A stretch of DNA of 64,000 nt from Flavobacterium daemonense. Its GTDB lineage: Bacteria > Bacteroidota > Bacteroidia > Flavobacteriales > Flavobacteriaceae. The stretch is from assembly GCF_007341385.1 (NCBI RefSeq), contig NZ_VJYD01000001.1, forward strand, positions 186,001 through 250,000, given 5' to 3'. The notes under the pieces are model-generated. The model searched no databases. It was given only the letters and a program-made list of their open reading frames with translations, and had not been told where the DNA came from. The translations under genes were made by a program, and so were the position numbers. Numbering within the stretch: position 1 is the first letter of the stretch; each line of letters opens with the position of its first letter. Shown piece after piece: positions 1 through 8,694 of this stretch.

Positions 1-446
1 CCGTCAGGATAAGCAAAAGTATGTATATCGAATCCATCTTTTTTCATAGCAGCTTTCAAAGGCAAAATATCATCATTAATGTATTTTTCGATGCCAAATT
101 CCTTTGAATATTTTAGCGCATTTAGATGATTATAACCGTGACCGGCAATTTCATGTCCTCGGTCTTGTAAATAATGAAGTTTCGATTTTTTTTCTTTATC
201 CAAACTGGCATACCAGCAAACAAAAAAAGTTCCTTTCCAGTTGTAAGGATGCAATAATTGATCAGCTTCATACCAATCATCGATATAATCATCATCAAAA
301 GTAAAAAGGACTCCGGGTGGATATGATTTTTTTAGTGGTTTTGGTGCAGAAGATTTTTCTTCTGAATACATTTTAAAGAATAAAACAAAAACGGCAATAG
401 CTATACAAAGAGTTAGTGCTATTTTTTTAGAAAATAAGTGCTTCAT
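1..446 (-). CDS. polysaccharide deacetylase (NodB family), C-terminus cut by window edge
   Basis: The reading frame opens with ATG at 446 and runs off the left edge of the window without a stop, giving at least 148 residues. Residues 1-25 are a basic start followed by a hydrophobic segment, so it is a membrane-anchored or exported protein. The NodB homology core follows: LFTFDDDYIDD (the metal-binding aspartates of motif 1), then HEIAGHGYNH (motif 2 histidines) and TFAYPDG (start of motif 3). Such enzymes remove N-acetyl groups from cell-surface or peptidoglycan-type sugars with a divalent metal. The rest of the domain and the downstream neighbours are outside the window. The family is clear; the substrate is not. 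Confidence 0.85.
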   Translation of the reverse strand, partial: MKHLFSKKIALTLCIAIAVFVLFFKMYSEEKSSAPKPLKKSYPPGVLFTFDDDYIDDWYEADQLLHPYNWKGTFFVCWYASLDKEKKSKLHYLQDRGHEIAGHGYNHLNALKYSKEFGIEKYINDDILPLKAAMKKDGFDIHTFAYPD

Positions 447-645
447 AAAAAGGAAGTTCGATTAGTTTTTAACTGTAATTTGCTGTTTTTTTTCCTCTTC
501 ATCTTCTTTTGTTTGGTGCGATATAAAGGTAATTTTTAAAAGTTAAATTTATAAGTTTTCAATTTTCTTTTTTAAGAAATGAACAAATTTTTTATAATTC
601 TTAATAAATTTTTAAAAGTAAATTAGACAGTGAATTGTTTTTTTT

Positions 646-653
646 TAGTTTTG
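646..653 (+). promoter_or_regulatory. -7 promoter box TAGTTTTG
   Basis: Matches the Bacteroidota -7 consensus TAnnTTTG, 55 bp before the ATG at 709. No good TTG is present at the expected -33 spacing, so it is only half of a promoter. Confidence 0.4.
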
Positions 654-708
654 TAAACTCAATACTATTTTCAAAGATTTATTGGGTACAAATATAAAAT
701 CCTAAGGC

Positions 709-1344
709 ATGAAATCGTATACGTCAATATTTTTATTTTTAGTGTTTGTCTGTTCAAATTCTTATGCGCAGCTTAGTTCAGATAAAATATTCGAAAGTTT
801 TAAGCAAGGAGAACGCACAAACTGCTCATCTATTGCTTTTATTAAAGCTTCTTTAAATATTTATGGTCTAGACAACCTTTTTGTGACCGAAAAAATTGAT
901 GACAATCTGCAGAAAATAACATTAAAAAACAACGAATCTTTTAATCTGAATAATGAAGAAATTAGCAAAGCAAAAATCTCTGCCGATTTTGTTTGCATTA
1001 AAGACAATTGCGAAAACGAAAAAATCATTGAATACGCAATATTGACTTATGCTGTAATGGCAAAATACAAGCAGATTATTGATAAAGAAGATACATTTGA
1101 TAAAGCGTTGGAAGATTTAGAAAGCGGTGAAGTTTATACACCAACGATTTACAAATATTTAGGTTTTCAAAAAGGCAAGCAAATCGAGAAATTAAAACGA
1201 GAATCTGGAAGTGAATTTTGCGGAGTTGTAGCATGGTCAACGGCGCATGCAGTATTTGTTTGCGAAGATTATATGGATTATTACGGCAACAAAAAAAGCA
1301 TCTGGATAAAATACCCAGGCCGTTTTAGAATCATTAAATCGTAA
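709..1344 (+). CDS. secreted protein of unknown function, possible papain-fold cysteine peptidase
   Basis: 211 residues. A clear signal peptide ends at SYAQ (residue 21). I do not recognise the family with confidence. The layout suggests a papain-like fold: Cys39 in a NCSSIAFIKAS helix-start context, His180 in a CGVVAWSTAHAVFVC strand context, and an Asp/Asn-containing DYMDYYGN stretch just after. That order (Cys, His, acidic) is what C39/papain-type enzymes show, but the spacing is not diagnostic. It has its own -7 box and stands alone between a divergent deacetylase and the next secreted protein. Other possibilities are an inactive member of the fold or an unrelated lineage-specific exported protein. 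Confidence 0.7.
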   Translation: MKSYTSIFLFLVFVCSNSYAQLSSDKIFESFKQGERTNCSSIAFIKASLNIYGLDNLFVTEKIDDNLQKITLKNNESFNLNNEEISKAKISADFVCIKDNCENEKIIEYAILTYAVMAKYKQIIDKEDTFDKALEDLESGEVYTPTIYKYLGFQKGKQIEKLKRESGSEFCGVVAWSTAHAVFVCEDYMDYYGNKKSIWIKYPGRFRIIKS

Positions 1345-1435
1345 TCATTCAATTGATCATTTTGAGTAAAATGTAATATTTTACTTACATAAAAAATAAA
1401 AAGAAAAAAATATTGCAAAAAAGAAATTAATACAG

Positions 1436-1465
1436 TTGCAATTTAAGTTAAATTATATATTTTTG
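1436..1465 (+). promoter_or_regulatory. canonical Bacteroidota promoter (TTG-N19-TATTTTTG)
   Basis: TTG at 1436-1438, a 19-bp spacer, then TATTTTTG at 1458-1465, an exact fit to the sigma-ABfr consensus. Transcription should start near 1470, leaving a leader of about 27 nt before the ATG at 1497. Confidence 0.7.
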
Positions 1466-1496
1466 TTTCCATCCAACTAACCAAATCTACTAACAA

Positions 1497-1949
1497 ATGA
1501 AGAGCAAGATTTTCTTACTAAGTTTCCTTTGCTTCATGGCAACTGTAGCTGTATCAGCACAGGCTAAAAATGCTCCAAGAAGTATTATCAGTACAACAGC
1601 GTTAATCCGTAAATACCACGATCAAAAAGAATTGAGCGGTATGCAAAAAGGAGAGCTTTTAGAATTGTACATCGAGCGTATTAAAGTATTAGTAAAAACA
1701 TTGCCTTACATTGCTTTGGTTACAAAACCAGGAGTTACGATGGCAGATTTAGGTATTCCAGACGATAGTGAGCATAAAAAAGTATTAGATGCTCAAGCAG
1801 AAGGCACAACTACATTCTTAGATACTACAGTAGATTTCCAAAGAAAAATGATGCCTTACTCTGATAAAGGAAACCTTATTGCAGCAATTTTATTCTACGA
1901 AAGCACATTAAAATCTTTACACGAGTTCAATGACTTAAACGAAATGTAA
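1497..1949 (+). CDS. conserved small secreted protein of unknown function
   Basis: 150 residues with a signal peptide ending at VSAQA (about residue 23). The mature part is mainly helical by composition (LIRKYHDQKEL, GELLELYIERIKVLVKTLPYIAL, LDAQAEGTTTFLDTTVDFQRKMM) and contains no cysteine, no metal motif and no lipobox. I do not recognise the family. It is driven by the best promoter in the region and closed by a strong terminator, so it is a single-gene transcript, probably well expressed. A periplasmic helical protein is the simplest reading. Confidence 0.75.
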   Translation: MKSKIFLLSFLCFMATVAVSAQAKNAPRSIISTTALIRKYHDQKELSGMQKGELLELYIERIKVLVKTLPYIALVTKPGVTMADLGIPDDSEHKKVLDAQAEGTTTFLDTTVDFQRKMMPYSDKGNLIAAILFYESTLKSLHEFNDLNEM

Positions 1950-1972
1950 GATTTAAAAAACACAATAAAAGA

Positions 1973-2005
1973 AACTCCAAAGTCATTTGATTTTGGAGTT
2001 TTTTG
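1973..2005. terminator. bidirectional rho-independent terminator
   Basis: AACTCCAAA (1973-1981) pairs with the TTTGGAGTT at 1992-2000, followed by T-rich sequence. It lies between the convergent genes ending at 1949 (+) and 2010 (-). Confidence 0.8.
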
Positions 2006-2009
2006 TTTG

Positions 2010-3626
2010 TTATAGCCCTAGAGCGTTGCCTTTCAGTAAATTAATGCTGACAGTCGCAGTATCGGCATCTGGAAATCTTCTAAAAAAGGATTTGTTTGGA
2101 AATAATCCGGCTTCGGCAGCAATTTTATTGAAAACATCAATTTCGACAATATATTGATCTGAAAAACCATGCGTTGCATCATAAGCAGTTGCGGGCGTTT
2201 TTCCGATGTTGCTAGCCGTTAGTTTTGGATTTATCGTATGCAGTTCAATCAACAGAAGACCAAATTTACGCACATAAGGCGACCATTTCTGCAAATGTTC
2301 TAATAGATTATCTTCCACTAAATTATTGCTGATTCTTCTTCCTCTAAAGACAAATGCGCCAGTAGAACTACTGATTCGGTTTATATCGATATGTTTTGGT
2401 TCTTCCCAAATTCGGTTGTGGTCTAAAAAAGTTCGAACGTTCAGCAAATCTCTGAGATCAATATTATAATTTTCTTTTAAGTCTTCAGAAAGCAGATCAG
2501 GACGACCAATATCGCCCCAAATTACTTTTGCCCAAATATCAGCTTTAATAAGATTAGCTCGAGTTACTTTCAAAGCCGCTTGATTATAATCGGCTCCAAC
2601 TAAAAACAATGGATATTTATCGAGCATTTTGCCTCTTAAAGTTTGTCTGTCTATCACTTCAAAAATATGCTGCAGAAACGCGCCATTTCCACAGCCCATG
2701 TCTAATATTCCTTTTGGCTGTTCTTCAATTGGGAGATTAAAAAGCTTGACGATAATCTCATCTACAATTTTAAAATAGGTATCGTGAGCGCCGCCACTTC
2801 CCCAAACATTCATTTCGCGATCAACATGAATTTCGTTTTCGCTCTCATGGCTCCACAGAATATTTGGATTGCCAAAAATGAGTTCTTCAACTTTCGCAAA
2901 TGTGGGCAAATAAGATACTGTAACGCCATAAGCGCTGGCTCTTTTAGCAAAAAACAATCCGATTTCTGTAAATTGATAATTCCCTTTTTTTTCTGTAAAC
3001 CAACCAAGATGGACAAAAAAGTCTAATATTTTTTTGAAATTTTCAGGTGATTTATGAAACTCTTCTGGCTTAAAAGAGGTTTCCATGAAATATTTATGAA
3101 ACATTCCCTTCATTGCTAAACGGACAATTGTGGGTCCAATTAAATAACCTTCAATATGTTTTAAAATCTGTTCTTGAATGGAATTTCGTAGAACATCATC
3201 AGAGGGTTGGATTCCGTAATTATTCTTGTATTTTTCAAAAATCAAATCGAGTTTTTCAAAAGGCGCATCTTCAAAAAGACGTGGATGAAAATGAGCGGAA
3301 AACTGAAGCAAATCGACAACATCCTCATAAAGATAAAAGAGTGAAAAGGCGATCTCGGTTTTTTCATTCACAGAAATCGTAATGATTTGTACATCATTAT
3401 CAACTTCATAATCTAAAAATCCCTGTGATGCTAGAATCCTTAAACCCACATTCAAATAACCTTCATTTGCTTTAAAAACCACTATAAGTTCTGTAAGCTG
3501 TGTTTGCTTTTTCTTCAGAATAAACTCCAAAACAGCTTTGTTTTTCAATGCAATTGCGACGGGAGCAACCGCCAGTCCGTCGAGATGTCTGAATATGGAG
3601 CTTCGGAGTTGTGATGTATCGGTCAT
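2010..3626 (-). CDS. SAM-dependent class I methyltransferase with duplicated N-terminal helical domain
   Basis: 538 residues. The C-terminal half carries a class I Rossmann methyltransferase core: ILDMGCGNGAFL (motif I, SAM binding), LVGADYNQAAL (motif II) and KVIWGDIGRPDLL (motif III). The N-terminal half contains two related segments of the winged-helix type seen in small-molecule O-methyltransferases: IFRHLDGLAVAPVAIALKNKAVLEFIL near residue 10 and ILKHIEGYLIGPTIVRLAMKGMFHKYF near residue 152, each followed by a DFF/FLDY-like turn. It therefore looks like an O-methyltransferase with a duplicated dimerisation or substrate domain. It shares a terminator with the upstream gene on the other strand and is not in an obvious biosynthetic cluster. 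The methyl acceptor is unknown. Confidence 0.8.
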   Translation of the reverse strand: MTDTSQLRSSIFRHLDGLAVAPVAIALKNKAVLEFILKKKQTQLTELIVVFKANEGYLNVGLRILASQGFLDYEVDNDVQIITISVNEKTEIAFSLFYLYEDVVDLLQFSAHFHPRLFEDAPFEKLDLIFEKYKNNYGIQPSDDVLRNSIQEQILKHIEGYLIGPTIVRLAMKGMFHKYFMETSFKPEEFHKSPENFKKILDFFVHLGWFTEKKGNYQFTEIGLFFAKRASAYGVTVSYLPTFAKVEELIFGNPNILWSHESENEIHVDREMNVWGSGGAHDTYFKIVDEIIVKLFNLPIEEQPKGILDMGCGNGAFLQHIFEVIDRQTLRGKMLDKYPLFLVGADYNQAALKVTRANLIKADIWAKVIWGDIGRPDLLSEDLKENYNIDLRDLLNVRTFLDHNRIWEEPKHIDINRISSSTGAFVFRGRRISNNLVEDNLLEHLQKWSPYVRKFGLLLIELHTINPKLTASNIGKTPATAYDATHGFSDQYIVEIDVFNKIAAEAGLFPNKSFFRRFPDADTATVSINLLKGNALGL

Positions 3627-3727
3627 AGTAAAAGAATGAAGTTCGTTAAAAACTGTTTTTTAACTTGGGGCACTTTTGCTTTAAAGCTTTTATTATTTCT
3701 TTGTTTTTTTGACAGAAAGCCGTTTTG

Positions 3728-4528
3728 TTAATCTGCTCCGCCATCAACGCTGTCAAAAGTTTCTCTTTCTTTTGGACGAATACTGTATTTTACTGAAAAC
3801 ACGGGACCGTAATAAACATCAAATTGGGTTCCGTTGGTACGAAGCTGCATCTGACCAATTATACCGGCCAAGAAGTGGATATTCGGCGTAATTCCGGCAC
3901 TATAATACGCTGACATTCTGAAAATATCAAAATGTTCTTCCGCATAATCTTTAGAAGCAAATTTCAGCATCAGCTCAGCATAATAACCAATATTTGGTGC
4001 TCGTGACAAAGGCTTTCCGTTTCCGTCTAAATAATGGTTAACACCAAATCTTGCACGCAGTCTGGGAACCGTTTGATGAGTTCCATTTCTGTCATCAAAA
4101 AACTTAGTTTCAAAACGCACTTGCTCAAAAATAGTTCCTTTGGGCATTTCCTGCGAAAAAGTTCCCATAACAATCAATCTTTGCTCAAGGGTTTCATAAT
4201 TTCCGGCTTCTTCAACAGCATACTTTTGATTGTGCGCATAACCCAACCATAATTTTACGCTCTTAAAACCCGAATATTTCAGCCAAGGCCTAACAACCAC
4301 GCGCTGCGTAAAAGCAAAAGGATTACTAGTTTCATAAGAGCCTTGCGTTACTAGTTGAAAATCGGCTTGACCGCTCAAATGCCATTTATCATACAAAGGA
4401 AATTCGACATCTCCTTCTGCAATAGATGCCGGAATAAAACCGATTGAATAGGGAGCATCCTGAGCATGTATAAATTGCAAGGTTAATATACTTAAAAATA
4501 GAAAAAATCTTTTTTTGTTTAGAGGCAT
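3728..4528 (-). CDS. DUF2490-type outer-membrane beta-barrel protein
   Basis: 266 residues with a signal peptide ending at FIHAQ (residue 22). The mature protein is made of alternating amphipathic strands (VVVRPWLKYSG, SVKLWLGYAHNQKYA, LEQRLIVMGTF, TIFEQVRFETKFF, RLRARFGVNHYL, IGYYAELMLKF), typical of an outer-membrane barrel. The Q-R-F-E-x-R-F/R-x-R-x-R pattern in the middle resembles DUF2490 proteins. It ends SIRPKERETFDSVDGGAD, a hydrophilic tail. It lies divergent to the DUF1254 lipoprotein gene and could share its regulatory region. Function is unknown; passive transport or surface structure is a guess. Confidence 0.65.
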   Translation of the reverse strand: MPLNKKRFFLFLSILTLQFIHAQDAPYSIGFIPASIAEGDVEFPLYDKWHLSGQADFQLVTQGSYETSNPFAFTQRVVVRPWLKYSGFKSVKLWLGYAHNQKYAVEEAGNYETLEQRLIVMGTFSQEMPKGTIFEQVRFETKFFDDRNGTHQTVPRLRARFGVNHYLDGNGKPLSRAPNIGYYAELMLKFASKDYAEEHFDIFRMSAYYSAGITPNIHFLAGIIGQMQLRTNGTQFDVYYGPVFSVKYSIRPKERETFDSVDGGAD

Positions 4529-4679
4529 ATAATTTCAGATTAAAATGATTATTGTTATAATAAAAAATGAAGATTTACTTTGAAAATCAGACACATAAAG
4601 CAATTATTTATAAATTGTTAGGTGTAAAGATTTAGAGACTAATTTCGTTAATTTCTGCTATAATTAGATTTAAAACTTC

Positions 4680-4701
4680 GTTTCATATTATAACATGAAA
4701 C
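4680..4701. promoter_or_regulatory. palindromic operator candidate GTTTCAT-N8-ATGAAAC
   Basis: A perfect 7-bp inverted repeat with an 8-bp AT spacer, 43 bp upstream of the -7 box at 4745. A site identical at 18 of 22 positions lies at 26244-26265 before another sulfatase gene, which argues for a shared regulator. Confidence 0.5.
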
Positions 4702-4744
4702 AAAATTGAAGTGCATGGTGGCGTTTAAATTTATTCGGGGGTAA

Positions 4745-4752
4745 TAACTTTG
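4745..4752 (+). promoter_or_regulatory. -7 promoter box TAACTTTG
   Basis: Exact TAnnTTTG match 38 bp before the chosen start at 4791. A TTT at 4724-4726 sits 18 bp upstream as a weak -33 element. It supports choosing ATG 4791 over the earlier in-frame TTG at 4761, which would leave almost no leader. Confidence 0.5.
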
Positions 4753-4790
4753 ATATTCGTTTGAAATTTAACCATCTAAAACCACTTTGT

Positions 4791-6269
4791 ATGAAAAAAC
4801 TAGTTTATCTCTTTTTTCTGCTTACTGCTTTAGTAGGCTGTAAAAAAGAAACAGAAGGCACGAAAAATACTAATAGTGAGACTTCTTCGACGTCAGACTA
4901 TGAATTTGTTGGAGGTTACCCTACAGAAGCAACAATCAAAAAAGCTTATGATGATGCCGACTTAACCCGCGCAATTCAAGCGTATAAGTTTTTCTATCCA
5001 ACGGTTTCAGGAGAAGGATTGGTTAAAGGCAATGATAGCATAAAAATTGTTCCAAATAAATCATTCGGGACTTTAGATACTAAACCGGGACAAATTGGAT
5101 TTACATTAAATTCGGACACACCTTACGGACCAATTCCGATAGATTTATCGACAGGTCCAATGATTATTGATATTCCAAAAGGCCCACTTATTGTGGTTGC
5201 AATGGATGTAAATCAGCGTTGGGTTGCTGACATGGGAATTCCGGGACCTGATGCCGGAAATGGAGGAAAACATCTTCTTCTTCCGCCAAATTATAAAGGT
5301 TCAGTGCCTGCTTCGGGTTATCATGTTTGGAAATCTTCTTCCAACAATTTAACAGTCGGCATACGTTCGCTTCCTGTGGCTGGTGACGTTAAAGCGGCGA
5401 TGGAACGAATTAAAACCGTAAAAGTATATCCGTTAAATAAGCCAGCTGACTGGCTAGAACCAACTTGGCTGGAACTTACAGATAAACCGCAAAATACAAC
5501 TCCGGTGGCTTGGGAAACCAATATAAAATATTGGGAAAGTCTAAACGATGTAATTCAGAGAGAACCGGCGTATGAAGGATATCGAAATTATTATGGAGAA
5601 CTCGCTGTTTTAGGTATTAAAAAAGGACAACCATTTAAACCTGATGAAAGATTAAAAGCAATCCTTGAAAAAGCAGCTAAAATAGCCAATGCTCAAATGC
5701 GAGTTCAATCGTTTGCTGACCGCCGTCCGGACCGCGTTGTTTGGAAAGATCGTCAGTGGGAATGGGTAGGATTACGATTTGAAGATGGCGATTTCAATAC
5801 GCCAAATTATGTTGATTTGGATGCGCGCGAAACATGGTTTTATCAGGCGATTGGCGCATCTCCTTCAATGTTTAGAAGAAAAGAAGGAGGGGGATCTTTG
5901 TACTGGCTCGGACTTAAAGACAATACAGGCAAGTATGTTGATGGAGGTAAAACGTATAAATTAACAATACCTACGCCAGTTCCTGCAAAGCTTTTTTGGT
6001 CCATTACCATTTATGATGCGCAAACTAGAAGTCAGGTTATTACTGATCAAAATAAAGCAGCACTTCGTTCTTTGTTTGAATTAAAAGATAAAATAGGAGG
6101 GCAGAGTGTAGACTTATATTTTGGGCCAAAAGCACCAGAAGGAAAAGAAGGACAGTGGATCAAAACTGTGTCTAACAGAGGATGGTTCGCTTACATTCGT
6201 ATTTATGGTCCAGAAGCTGGCGCATTTAACGGAAGCTGGAAACCAGGAGATTTTGAAGAAGTTAATTAG
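4791..6269 (+). CDS. DUF1254/DUF1214 lipoprotein
   Basis: 492 residues from ATG 4791. I chose this start because it gives a clean lipoprotein signal (MKKLVYLFFLLTALVGCKKE, lipobox Cys17) and sits correctly behind the -7 box; the in-frame TTG at 4761 does not. The N-terminal part matches the DUF1254 type (YKFFYPTVSGEG, DTPYGPIPIDLSTGPMIIDIP). The C-terminal part matches DUF1214 (PVPAKLFWSITIYDAQTRS, then GPEAGAFNGSWKPGDFEEV). Proteins with this pair are common in bacteria but have no settled function. A sulfatase gene follows 122 bp downstream on the same strand, so the two may be co-transcribed and act on the same substrate in the envelope. Confidence 0.85.
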   Translation: MKKLVYLFFLLTALVGCKKETEGTKNTNSETSSTSDYEFVGGYPTEATIKKAYDDADLTRAIQAYKFFYPTVSGEGLVKGNDSIKIVPNKSFGTLDTKPGQIGFTLNSDTPYGPIPIDLSTGPMIIDIPKGPLIVVAMDVNQRWVADMGIPGPDAGNGGKHLLLPPNYKGSVPASGYHVWKSSSNNLTVGIRSLPVAGDVKAAMERIKTVKVYPLNKPADWLEPTWLELTDKPQNTTPVAWETNIKYWESLNDVIQREPAYEGYRNYYGELAVLGIKKGQPFKPDERLKAILEKAAKIANAQMRVQSFADRRPDRVVWKDRQWEWVGLRFEDGDFNTPNYVDLDARETWFYQAIGASPSMFRRKEGGGSLYWLGLKDNTGKYVDGGKTYKLTIPTPVPAKLFWSITIYDAQTRSQVITDQNKAALRSLFELKDKIGGQSVDLYFGPKAPEGKEGQWIKTVSNRGWFAYIRIYGPEAGAFNGSWKPGDFEEVN

Positions 6270-6391
6270 TAACTCAAACTTAAAATTTAATCTTCAATGG
6301 ACATCATTTGTAAAATGCAAAATATAAGTTTTGCGACGATTAATTTTTTAAACAAAATAAATTATAGTACTAATAATTAAATTTTAAAGCA

Positions 6392-8002
6392 ATGAAGAAA
6401 AATACCTTACAATTAGTTTTTGCATGCTTGCTCTGTTTGGCGTTTGCCAGCTTTGTCAATGCACAGACAAAGAAAAAGCCAAACATCATAATGGTTATTT
6501 CTGATGATACTGGCTGGGGAGATTTAGGTGTGTACGGAGGAGGAGAAGGAAGAGGAATGCCGACACCAAATTTAGATAAAATGGCTAAAGAAGGAATGCA
6601 GTTTTGGAATTTCTACGGTCAGCCGAGTTGTACGCCTGGTAGAGCAGCAATGATTACAGGACGTATTCCTAACCGAAGCGGTATGACAACAGTAGCGTTT
6701 CAAGGTCAAGGAGGCGGACTTCCAGCACCAGAATGGACATTAGCCTCTGTATTAAAGAAAGCCAATTACAAAACGTATTTTTCAGGAAAATGGCACTTAG
6801 GTGAAGCAGATTATGCGATGCCGACAGCACATGGTTTTGATATTATGCAAAATGTAGTTTTGTATCACTTAAATGCTTATACGTATGCTTTTCCGTCATG
6901 GAATCCTGATATGACTCCAGAAATGCTTGCTTTCTTTAAAAAAGTAACAACAGGAATTCTTGAAGGTGAAGCAGGAGGAAAAGTTCGTGAAATATCTAAG
7001 GTAACTGAAGATAATATTGCAGAATTAGATATGATGATGACCGAAAATGTATTGAAGCAATTAGATACCTATGCAAAAGCCAAAGATCCGTTTTTTATGT
7101 GTGTGAATTTTGCTAAAAACCACCAGCCAAATTTACCTTCAAAACAATTTAAAGGAAAATCTCCAGGGGCAAGTAAATATGCAGACTGCGTTATGGAGAT
7201 GGATTACAATGTTGGACGCGTAATGGATGAAATTAAAAAACTTGGAATTGCGGATAACACAATTGTAATTTACACAGTTGACAATGGCGCTTGGCAAGAC
7301 GTTCATCCAGATGCAGGTTATACGCCATTTAGAGGTTCTAAAGGAACCGACAGAGAGGGAGGAAGCCGTGTGCCAGCAATCGCTTGGTGGCCAAGACAAA
7401 TTGAAGCAGGAAGCCAAAATCACGACATTGTTGGCGGACTTGATTTAATGGCAACTTTTGCAGGTCTTGCTGGTGTTGAATTGCCTAAAAACGACCGAGA
7501 AGGTAAACCAATGGTTTTTGACAGTTATGATATGGCAAATGTTTTGTTCAAAAAAGGAAAACCGCTTCGTGACGCTTGGTACTACTTTACAGAATCAGAA
7601 TTGTCTCCGGGTGCAGTTCGCGTGAGCCATTTTAAAGCAGTTTATAATACTAGAGGTGATAATGGAGCACAAGCGGGAAGCGATGCGCCAGGACAACAGC
7701 TTGGATGGAGAGGCGATGAGACTTATGTAGCGACAGTTCCTGCAATTTATGATTTGTGGCAGGATCCTCAAGAACGTTATGACTTGTTCATGAATAGCTT
7801 TACAGAAAAAACATGGACTCTTCCTATTTTCAATAAAGCAATTCAGGATTTGATGAAGACATATGTTCAATATCCGCCAAGACCATTGCAAGGAGAAGTT
7901 TATTTGGGTAATGAAACCATATCAAGGTTCAGAACTATTCAGGAAGCACAAAAAATGCTGGAATCAAAGGGTATGAAATTACCTGAGGATGTGAAATATT
8001 AG
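6392..8002 (+). CDS. exported type I sulfatase (arylsulfatase family)
   Basis: 536 residues, signal peptide ending at VNAQ (residue 25). The sulfatase signature is CTPGRAAMITGR, in which Cys80 would be converted to formylglycine, the catalytic residue of type I sulfatases. The metal-binding pair Asp38-Asp39 sits in MVISDDTGWGDLG. GKWHLGE (about 130) and TVDNGAW (about 300) supply the usual active-site Lys, His, Asp and Asn. The family hydrolyses sulfate esters; algal or host polysaccharides and small aryl sulfates are typical targets. It follows the DUF1254 lipoprotein gene and is the first of three sulfatases in the window. No maturation enzyme is encoded here. Confidence 0.92.
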   Translation: MKKNTLQLVFACLLCLAFASFVNAQTKKKPNIIMVISDDTGWGDLGVYGGGEGRGMPTPNLDKMAKEGMQFWNFYGQPSCTPGRAAMITGRIPNRSGMTTVAFQGQGGGLPAPEWTLASVLKKANYKTYFSGKWHLGEADYAMPTAHGFDIMQNVVLYHLNAYTYAFPSWNPDMTPEMLAFFKKVTTGILEGEAGGKVREISKVTEDNIAELDMMMTENVLKQLDTYAKAKDPFFMCVNFAKNHQPNLPSKQFKGKSPGASKYADCVMEMDYNVGRVMDEIKKLGIADNTIVIYTVDNGAWQDVHPDAGYTPFRGSKGTDREGGSRVPAIAWWPRQIEAGSQNHDIVGGLDLMATFAGLAGVELPKNDREGKPMVFDSYDMANVLFKKGKPLRDAWYYFTESELSPGAVRVSHFKAVYNTRGDNGAQAGSDAPGQQLGWRGDETYVATVPAIYDLWQDPQERYDLFMNSFTEKTWTLPIFNKAIQDLMKTYVQYPPRPLQGEVYLGNETISRFRTIQEAQKMLESKGMKLPEDVKY

Positions 8003-8021
8003 TAAAAAAGGATTGATTTAC

Positions 8022-8054
8022 AAAAGGGCGAAACGTAATTTTCGCCCTTTTTTT
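8022..8054 (+). terminator. rho-independent terminator
   Basis: AAAAGGGCGAAA (8022-8033), a 6-nt loop and TTTCGCCCTTTT (8040-8051) with a run of T after it. It closes the sulfatase transcript and separates it from pnuC. Confidence 0.88.
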
Positions 8055-8121
8055 TGTTGCCTCAAAAAATACAATTTATCCTCAAAAAGTTCAAATCAAT
8101 ATTATATCTTTATCGACAAGT

Positions 8122-8694
8122 ATGGATAAATTTATAGAGATTTTTGGCGCAATTTTCGGCTTTTTGGCCGTTTATTTTACAATCAGACAAAACATTTGGT
8201 GTTGGTTTTTTGGTTTAATTCAGGTGATGTTGTATTGCTTTGTCTTTTATACCTCAAAATTATATTCTGATATGATTTTGCATATTATTTACATATTTCT
8301 TCAGGTATTTGGTTGGTACAGTTGGAAATACGGCGGTGCTAATCAGAGTACATTACAAATAACCCTCTTGACCAGAAAAATATTTTGGATTGGCTTGACG
8401 GTTGTTGGATCAATACTAGTGGGCTATTTTATGGACACAAGAACTGATGCGGCTTGCCCTTACATCGATGCTTTTATAATGGTTGCGAGCTTGGTTGCTC
8501 AATATTTAATGATTATAAAAGTGTTGGAATCTTGGTTCTTTTGGATCATAGTCGATGTTGTAGCAATTGGCATCTATAGCTATAAAGAGTTGTATTTCAC
8601 TTCAGTATTATATGTGCTTTTTTTGATCATGGCAATAGTTGGTTACTTGGAATGGAAAAAAGCATACAATCAAGAATTTATTTATGAGCGTTAA
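8122..8694 (+). CDS. pnuC: nicotinamide riboside transporter PnuC
   Basis: 190 residues, almost entirely hydrophobic with about six to seven transmembrane segments. The start FGAIFGFLAVYFTIRQNIWCWFFGLIQ and the loop QVFGWYSWKYGG carry the conserved tryptophans and aromatic cage residues of PnuC vitamin carriers. Family members import nicotinamide riboside (or thiamin in the PnuT branch) by facilitated diffusion, with trapping by a cytoplasmic kinase. Here the next gene, overlapping by 11 bp, is nadR with a ribosylnicotinamide kinase domain, so nicotinamide riboside is the likely substrate. No clear riboswitch was recognised in the 70 bp between the terminator and the start. Confidence 0.93.
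   Translation: MDKFIEIFGAIFGFLAVYFTIRQNIWCWFFGLIQVMLYCFVFYTSKLYSDMILHIIYIFLQVFGWYSWKYGGANQSTLQITLLTRKIFWIGLTVVGSILVGYFMDTRTDAACPYIDAFIMVASLVAQYLMIIKVLESWFFWIIVDVVAIGIYSYKELYFTSVLYVLFLIMAIVGYLEWKKAYNQEFIYER

Noticed and set aside
104..304. 66-codon ORF on the plus strand
   Set aside because: It lies wholly opposite the polysaccharide deacetylase, whose motifs are clear, and has no recognisable content.
8055..8121. NAD- or thiamin-related riboswitch before pnuC
   Set aside because: Only 67 bp lie between the terminator and the start, and no conserved riboswitch core was seen.
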